Shown piece by piece: positions 58,944 to 64,000 of a stretch of DNA of 64,000 nt. The DNA is taken from contig NZ_PGFB01000002.1 in assembly GCF_002797855.1 (NCBI RefSeq), positions 186,001 through 250,000 of the forward strand, in the 5' to 3' direction. The stretch is from Compostimonas suwonensis (GTDB lineage Bacteria; Actinomycetota; Actinomycetes; Actinomycetales; Microbacteriaceae). The first letter of the stretch is position 1; each line of letters starts with the position of its first letter. The notes beneath the pieces were generated by a model, which saw nothing but the letters and a program-made list of their open reading frames with translations, made no database searches and was not told the DNA's origin. Both the position numbers and the translations under genes were made by a program.

Positions 58944-61400
58944 TTGACAACGAAGCCAGGCCAACGGCGCGCGCGCCAATGGCGAGCAGGCGTCGCTATA
59001 GCAGCGGCGGCCGGCATCTTCGCAGTGGCAGCCGCCTCGAGCAGTGTCGCCATGGCGGCGCCCGCTGACCCCGCTGACGCTATCGACCCCAGTGTGCTCA
59101 ACCCCGTCGACCCCCAGAACTGGGAAAACATGGACGACATGACCTGGGATGACTACACCGCGGTTCCCAACACCGACTGGGCCAACGAGACCGAGGGCTC
59201 GGAGCGTCCGTTCCACGGCGCGATCGTGCTCGTCGACTTCCCCAACCAGCCGTTCCTGGTCACTCAGGACGAGGGCTCGCACCCGTTCAAGAACCCGTCC
59301 GGACTCGCGCACAACATCCCGCGCGACGACGTTCCCGAGTTCTACCTCAACCTCCTGAACGAGCCGAACGAGCTCAACCACGGCCACACCATCAACGAGT
59401 ACTGGATGGAGCAGACCGGTGGACGCCTGAGCGTTCAGATGCAGGCCTTCGGCCCCTACGAGATGCCCAGCAACATCGAGCAGTACGGACTGAACGACAG
59501 CTTCAACAAGCCGAACGCCGCGTTCTGTCCTCAGGGCGAGACCTGCAACAAGGACATCCGCACCGATGCCAAGGCCCTCTGGGCCGAGGACATCGGCGTG
59601 GCGAACCCGCTCGCCGAGTTCGACGAGGTGTTCTACATCACCGCCGGCCACGACGAGTCCTCGACGTGGGAGGAGTTCGGCCAGATGCTCTTCGAGAACC
59701 CTGAAGACGTGACGGCGGACTTCGGCCCGCCCGCGGGCACGCTCGACCAGAACGGCCAGCCGATGGCCAACTGGGCGAAGACCCGCTACATCCCGTGGAC
59801 CTCGTGGGCCGCGGCGATCAACCACTGGCCGAACGCGAACTTCCCCTCGAACGGCAACGCGGGTAACTCGACCCAGGCCGAGTCCTCGGGCATGGGAACC
59901 TTCGCGCACGAGTTCAGCCACATCCTCGGCATCTCCGACAACTACGGAAACCCGTACGGCACGGAAGCAGCGGATGGCGGACCTCTCCGTGACACGAGCG
60001 GCCCGTTCGACATCCTGGCGCGTGGCTCGTTCAACGGCCCGGGCGGCACCCACAAGCGCTGGGGCGTGCCCTCGGTCGCCGGCGGCTCGCAGCCGGCCGG
60101 CGTGGCGCTGCGCAACCGCATCAACCTCGATCTGATCGACCCGTACATCCGCGACACCGCGACCGGTGAGGCGACGGGCAACCTGATCAGCCTGACCGAG
60201 GAGAACCTGAAGGCCCAGGGGTCGATCGTGACGAACCTGACCTCGCGCGCCGTGATGCTCCCGGGCAAGCCCACCGGCATCAACATCGCCTTCGAGCGCT
60301 CACGCGACGCGAACGGCAACGTGCTGGTCGACAGCCGCGGACGGCCGCTCAGCGGAGACAACTCCAACGGCAGCTGCACCCGCGCGGCCCAATGGGACTG
60401 CGACGGCGGCAACTTCGACAACTACACCCTCGAAGTCATCGACCGTATGGGCACGGACTCGTTCCAGCCCGACCACGGCGTGATGATCTCGAAGACGAAG
60501 AACGCCGACGGCAACCCGTTCATCTGGACGATCGACGCCAACCCGCAGGACATCAACACGGTCGACTACGTCCGCCCGGACGGCACGCCGATCATGATCA
60601 CCCGCGGTGACCAGCGCCAGCTCAACGACGCCCTCTTCCACGCCGGCAACAACTCCGGCTCGGAGTACGAGTACGTCGACGAGGCGAACGGCATGCAGTT
60701 CTACGTCGTCAACATGAAGCGCGACGACGACGGCCTGCTGAGCTACGACGTGGCCGTTCGCTCGCTCACCAGCCCCGGCCCCCAGGTCCGTGGTGTGAGC
60801 CTCGGCGAGGCGACCGCGACGGGAACGACGGATGACGACATCGCGCAGTGCACGGTTCCGCTCACCAACACGGGCGGCGCTGTCACCGAGCCGATGGCCA
60901 ACAACGACATCTTCCGCATCACGACGAGCGTCAACGACCAGAACTGGACGGCCTCCACGCCGAGCAGCGTCGTCACCGCCGCCACGGGCGAGACCATCCA
61001 GGTCCCGGTCTACATCGAGCGCGGCGAGACGTCGGCACCCGAGGCCACCCTCACGGTGACCGCGACCTCCGAGAACGACCCGACCAAGACCCAGTCCGTC
61101 GACTGCGTCTTCTCGGCCGCTGTCGTTCCCACGGATGACCCGACCGACACCCCGACCGAGGAGCCGACGGACACCCCCACGGATGTTCCGACCGACACCC
61201 CGACCGAGGAGCCGACGGATGCTCCGACCACGGTTCCGGCCGACAACAACGCGGGAACCGGTACCGGCAACCTCGCGAGCACCGGTGTCGGCGCTGAGCT
61301 CCCGATCGCGCTGGTGGGCGGCCTCGCCCTCCTCGTGCTCGGCGGGATCTTCGCCGCTGTCACGATCCAGCGTCGCAAGCGACGTGCTGTAATCGAGTAA
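58944..61400 (+). CDS. secreted M6 family metalloprotease with LAxTG sorting signal
   Basis: An 818-residue exoprotease of the immune-inhibitor-A type. Signal peptide (WRAGVAIAAAAGIFAVAAASSSVAMAA), then the M6 domain beginning ERPFHGAIVLVDFPNQPF. The zinc motif HEFSHILGISDNYG has H322, E323 and H326. A beta-rich C-terminal region (about 620-725) and a Thr/Pro/Glu repeat follow. The C-terminus is LASTG, a hydrophobic helix and RRKRRAVIE, a class E sortase signal. It would be covalently wall-anchored. The start is TTG 58944 with AGAAGGAG six bases upstream. It is divergent from the peptide importer. Confidence 0.9.
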   Translation: MTTKPGQRRARQWRAGVAIAAAAGIFAVAAASSSVAMAAPADPADAIDPSVLNPVDPQNWENMDDMTWDDYTAVPNTDWANETEGSERPFHGAIVLVDFPNQPFLVTQDEGSHPFKNPSGLAHNIPRDDVPEFYLNLLNEPNELNHGHTINEYWMEQTGGRLSVQMQAFGPYEMPSNIEQYGLNDSFNKPNAAFCPQGETCNKDIRTDAKALWAEDIGVANPLAEFDEVFYITAGHDESSTWEEFGQMLFENPEDVTADFGPPAGTLDQNGQPMANWAKTRYIPWTSWAAAINHWPNANFPSNGNAGNSTQAESSGMGTFAHEFSHILGISDNYGNPYGTEAADGGPLRDTSGPFDILARGSFNGPGGTHKRWGVPSVAGGSQPAGVALRNRINLDLIDPYIRDTATGEATGNLISLTEENLKAQGSIVTNLTSRAVMLPGKPTGINIAFERSRDANGNVLVDSRGRPLSGDNSNGSCTRAAQWDCDGGNFDNYTLEVIDRMGTDSFQPDHGVMISKTKNADGNPFIWTIDANPQDINTVDYVRPDGTPIMITRGDQRQLNDALFHAGNNSGSEYEYVDEANGMQFYVVNMKRDDDGLLSYDVAVRSLTSPGPQVRGVSLGEATATGTTDDDIAQCTVPLTNTGGAVTEPMANNDIFRITTSVNDQNWTASTPSSVVTAATGETIQVPVYIERGETSAPEATLTVTATSENDPTKTQSVDCVFSAAVVPTDDPTDTPTEEPTDTPTDVPTDTPTEEPTDAPTTVPADNNAGTGTGNLASTGVGAELPIALVGGLALLVLGGIFAAVTIQRRKRRAVIE

Positions 61401-61419
61401 CACCTTTTCACCAGAAGCG

Positions 61420-61449
61420 GCGTCCGGGGTTCACCAGAACCCCGGACGC
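61420..61449 (+). terminator. hairpin terminator after the M6 protease gene
   Basis: Perfect 12-bp stem GCGTCCGGGGTT (61420-61431) and AACCCCGGACGC (61438-61449), loop CACCAG, extended imperfectly by AGC/GCT. No long T-run follows. Confidence 0.7.
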
Positions 61450-61477
61450 TGCTTCGCTCCCCCGAAAGAAAAAACGC

Positions 61478-61954
61478 GTGCCCCGAACTCGATCGATGAT
61501 CGCAACCCTGCTGGGGTTGACCGTGCTCAGCGGCCTCACCGCCTGCTCCCCCGCCGCCGATCCCGCCGACCCCGTGCAGCTCATGGTGCGCGACGGTGTG
61601 CTGCGCGAGCTCGGCGCCGAATGCTCGGGCTCCTCCGGCTACCTCTACATCCACGCGGGCGCGAAGCTCGTGCTGCGCGACGACAAGGGCGACGACGCCC
61701 TCGACGTCATCCTTCCCGTCGGCACTGCCGTGCAGGCCGACGAGACCGACTACGGCAACGCGAAGCGCGTGCCCACCGTCTGCGTGTTCACCGTCGACGG
61801 CTCCGGGCTGACCGAGGGCGCGAACTACGAGGTGTTCATCGACCAGAAGCAGGAAGAGGACTACCTGCACGATTCGAGCACGCAGATCGACTCGGTGCCC
61901 ACGATCGCCGTGCCGCCCCTCGGCGTGGCACCCGACTACAGCGAGGAGAACTGA
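61478..61954 (+). CDS. putative lipoprotein, hypothetical
   Basis: A 158-residue protein with a lipoprotein signal (IATLLGLTVLSGLTACSP, lipidated Cys about residue 23). The small mature domain contains C49 and C102, which could form a disulphide (GAECSGSSGYLYIHAGAKL and VPTVCVFTVDGSG). It starts at GTG 61478. Its stop overlaps the start of the thioredoxin-like lipoprotein gene (TGATG), so the two products probably work together outside the membrane. I do not recognise the family. Confidence 0.7.
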   Translation: MPRTRSMIATLLGLTVLSGLTACSPAADPADPVQLMVRDGVLRELGAECSGSSGYLYIHAGAKLVLRDDKGDDALDVILPVGTAVQADETDYGNAKRVPTVCVFTVDGSGLTEGANYEVFIDQKQEEDYLHDSSTQIDSVPTIAVPPLGVAPDYSEEN

Positions 61955-62517
61955 TGAGAAACCCCATCGTCGCGAAGCTCACCGCGGTGGCTGCGCTCGC
62001 ACTGCTGCTGACCTCCTGCACCTCGGCACCGCGTGGCGGCGCCGACCTGCTTCCCGGCCCCATCCCCACGGACGCCTCCTTCGCGCCCGCCCCGAGCGCT
62101 CCGCCCGCCCCGCAGTTCACGGGTGAGCTGCTCGACGGCTCGTCGGTCGACGCGGCCGATCTCTGGGACGGCCGGCCCCTCATCCTGCAGTTCATGACCG
62201 GCTGGTGCACCCAGTGCGTCGAGCAGGCGAAAGATCTCGACGCGGTCGCCGACGAGTACGGCGACGCCGTGTCGATCGTCTACGTGAGCGGTGACGACAA
62301 GATCGACAGCCTCACGAAGTTCCTCAACGACAACAACGTGGTCTTCCCCGTGGTCGACGACACCAAGCTGCAGGTCTGGCGCTCCTACGCCGTCGTCGAG
62401 CCGCCCATGACCGCGCTCATCGACGCCGAGGGCGGGCTCGTCCGCATGTGGCCGGGAGGCGCGTCGAAGGCGCAGCTCGACGACGACCTCACGAAGCTCG
62501 TCACCCTCGGAGGCTGA
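61954..62517 (+). CDS. thioredoxin-fold lipoprotein (TlpA/ResA-like)
   Basis: A 187-residue lipoprotein. The signal ends LLLTSCTSA, a Pro-rich linker follows, then a thioredoxin-like domain with the redox motif WCTQC in FMTGWCTQCVEQAKDLDAVADEYG. The cis-proline region is YAVVEPPMTALIDAEGGLV. TlpA-like proteins reduce disulphides or help cytochrome assembly on the outer face of the membrane. Translational coupling to the cysteine-containing lipoprotein upstream suggests that protein may be its partner. Confidence 0.85.
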   Translation: MRNPIVAKLTAVAALALLLTSCTSAPRGGADLLPGPIPTDASFAPAPSAPPAPQFTGELLDGSSVDAADLWDGRPLILQFMTGWCTQCVEQAKDLDAVADEYGDAVSIVYVSGDDKIDSLTKFLNDNNVVFPVVDDTKLQVWRSYAVVEPPMTALIDAEGGLVRMWPGGASKAQLDDDLTKLVTLGG

Positions 62518-62523
62518 CGGCCG

Positions 62524-64000
62524 CTACTCCTCGCGCAGCCTCCGCCGGTCGTTCTCCACGGCCATGAGCGCGCGCTGGAGCTGCCGGTAGCTCTCGGTGT
62601 CTGCCGGGTCGGCGCGCTGCAGACGGCCCAGCAGCTCCGCCTTCTGGCGGATGAGGTCGCGGTCGATGACCGACGACGTCACGTTGCGCGCGTACTTCGT
62701 GAGCTCGCGACCCGGCCGCTCGGGCAACGGTGCGATGCCGAGCTGGGTGACGAGGCTCGAGAAGCCCTCGGGAACCTCGCCCGCGACCCTCGTGAGCCAG
62801 GACGGGCTCTCGACGTCGTCGATGCTCACCGCGATGCCGTCGCGCACGACCGCGAGCGACGGGTTGACGAACGCGGCCTGCGAGGCGCGCTGGATGAGCT
62901 CGCGCCCGATGAGCCCCGGATGCTGCAGCATCGCCATCAGGGCGTCGCGCTCGAGCCGTGTCGACGGATCCGTCGGCAGCTCCATGATCGAGACGGGGCG
63001 CTCGGCGGGGGGCTCGGCATCGGCACCCGCGGCGCCGGATCGTGGGGCCGCGTTCCGCGAGCGGCCGGAGCTCGCGCTCACCGCACGGGTGACCTCGGCG
63101 ACATCCGTGCCCAGCAGCCGTGCGAGCTCGCGCGCGTAGCCCGGCCGCAGCGCGGGGTCGCGGATGTCTGCCACCACCGGCGCCGCAGCCCGTAGCGCCG
63201 CCACACGCCCCTCGACCGTCTCGAGGTCGAAGCGCGAGAGCACTTGACGGATCATGAACTCGAACATGGGCTTCTTGGCGTCGATCATGCGCCGCACGGC
63301 GTCGTCGCCGCGGTGCAGCCGCAGATCGCAGGGGTCGAGACCCTCGGGGGCCACGGCGACGTAGGTCTGGGCGGCGAAACGCTGCTCCTCGCCGAAGGCG
63401 CGCATAGCGGCCTTCTCGCCCGCGGCATCCGGGTCGAAGGTGAAGATGACCTCGCCGAGCCCCGTGTCGTCGCCGAGCACCCGGCGCAGCACCTTGATGT
63501 GGTCGACGCCGAAGGAGGTTCCGCAGGTGGCGACGGCGGTCGTGATGCCCGCGAGATGGCACGCCATGACATCGGTGTAGCCCTCGACGACGACGACCTG
63601 CCGGCCCCGCGAGATGTCGCGCTTGGCGAGGTCGAGCCCGTAGAGCACCTGCGACTTGTGGTAGACCGCCGTCTCGGGGGTGTTCAGGTACTTGGGCCCC
63701 TTGTCGTCGTCGAGCAGGCGCCTGGCGCCGAAGCCGACGGTCTGACCGGTGATGTCGCGGATGGGCCACACGAGCCGGCCGCGGAAGCGGTCGTAGACCC
63801 CGCGATCGCCCTGCGAGACGAGCCCCGCCGCGGCGAGCTCGGCGTCGTCGTAGCCCTTGGCGCGCAGGTGCTTGGTGAGCGAGTCCCAGCCCTGCGGGGC
63901 GAAGCCGACACCGAAACGGGCGGCCGCGTGCGCGTCGAAGCCGCGCTCGCCCAGGAAGGCGCGGCCCACCTCGGCCCCGGGCGTCATGAGCTGCGCGGTG
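62524..64000 (-). CDS. dnaG: DNA primase, partial (N-terminal part lies beyond the right edge)
   Basis: The frame is open through base 64000, continuing upstream as TAQL before the internal methionine at 63987, so the zinc-binding N-terminus is outside the window. Visible are the RNA-polymerase-like core GVYDRFRGRLVWPIRDITGQTVGFGARRL and the TOPRIM motifs VVVVEGYTDVMA and FTFDPDAAGEKAA, with the catalytic Glu and Asp residues. The C-terminal DnaB-binding helical domain is DALMAMLQHPGLIGREL. DnaG lays RNA primers for replication. Nothing suggests it is broken. Confidence 0.95.
   Translation of the reverse strand, partial: TAQLMTPGAEVGRAFLGERGFDAHAAARFGVGFAPQGWDSLTKHLRAKGYDDAELAAAGLVSQGDRGVYDRFRGRLVWPIRDITGQTVGFGARRLLDDDKGPKYLNTPETAVYHKSQVLYGLDLAKRDISRGRQVVVVEGYTDVMACHLAGITTAVATCGTSFGVDHIKVLRRVLGDDTGLGEVIFTFDPDAAGEKAAMRAFGEEQRFAAQTYVAVAPEGLDPCDLRLHRGDDAVRRMIDAKKPMFEFMIRQVLSRFDLETVEGRVAALRAAAPVVADIRDPALRPGYARELARLLGTDVAEVTRAVSASSGRSRNAAPRSGAAGADAEPPAERPVSIMELPTDPSTRLERDALMAMLQHPGLIGRELIQRASQAAFVNPSLAVVRDGIAVSIDDVESPSWLTRVAGEVPEGFSSLVTQLGIAPLPERPGRELTKYARNVTSSVIDRDLIRQKAELLGRLQRADPADTESYRQLQRALMAVENDRRRLREE

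Noticed and set aside
62524-64000. dnaG as a truncated gene
   Set aside because: The missing N-terminus is explained by the window edge: the frame is open to the last base and all visible motifs are intact.

Overview
The window is high-GC DNA with actinobacterial gene content. The order aceE, PucR-type fasR, fabD, fabH, acpP, fabF, DUF3145 is the vegetative fatty-acid locus of Actinobacteria. Frequent GTG/TTG starts, leaderless-type starts (a TAnnnT-like box six bases before the start codon), a HelR-type RNA polymerase motor and an AhpE-type peroxiredoxin point to Microbacteriaceae or a close relative. No species can be named from sequence alone. I see no prophage, insertion sequence or CRISPR array.

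Layout. 0-10 kb is a mixed accessory region: a HEAT-repeat gene cut by the window edge, an EamA exporter, a sortase-type surface protein, helR with a palindrome closely resembling the rifamycin-associated element, a DUF2975/HTH pair with a clear operator, a Pr6Pr membrane protein broken by one stop codon, a FusB-like EF-G-binding protein, an isochorismatase-fold hydrolase, an AraC regulator, and remnants of GNAT and DHFR-family genes. 10-17.9 kb holds a drug exporter with divergent TetR, a secreted GH18 protein with two almost identical chitin-binding-type modules, a quinone-oxidoreductase-like enzyme and a small ABC exporter with its HTH regulator. 17.9-22.4 kb is a block of small redox/detoxification genes (aldo/keto reductase, VOC, alcohol dehydrogenase, two ABM monooxygenases) divergent from an XRE/MmyB-type regulator. 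A monooxygenase fragment lies at its left edge and tRNA-Val at its right.

22.5-32.3 kb is core metabolism: peroxiredoxin, pyruvate dehydrogenase E1 and the FasR-fab operon, ending at a strong terminator. 32.6-37.3 kb carries PadR, DUF1684, a Pol I-like polymerase and a PucR/CdaR-type regulator. 37.5-43.6 kb is the most distinctive locus. A DUF916 (WxL-interacting) membrane protein is followed by two secreted peptidases, of family M64 and family S15 (X-Pro dipeptidyl-peptidase), which share a C-terminal WxL-like domain of exactly equal length. 43.6-50.9 kb holds a dispersed hairpin-repeat family, two tRNAs, a glycosyltransferase, a DMT transporter, peptide deformylase, AzlCD and an orphan histidine kinase. 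51-58.5 kb is a complete Dpp/Opp-type peptide importer with an extra ATPase and a 2-hydroxyacid dehydrogenase. 58.9-62.5 kb has a sortase-anchored M6 metalloprotease and two lipoproteins, and the window closes inside dnaG.

Taken together, the surface-displayed M64, S15 and M6 peptidases and the adjacent peptide importer suggest a protein-scavenging programme: proteins are cut outside the cell and the oligopeptides are imported. That functional link is inference from gene content.
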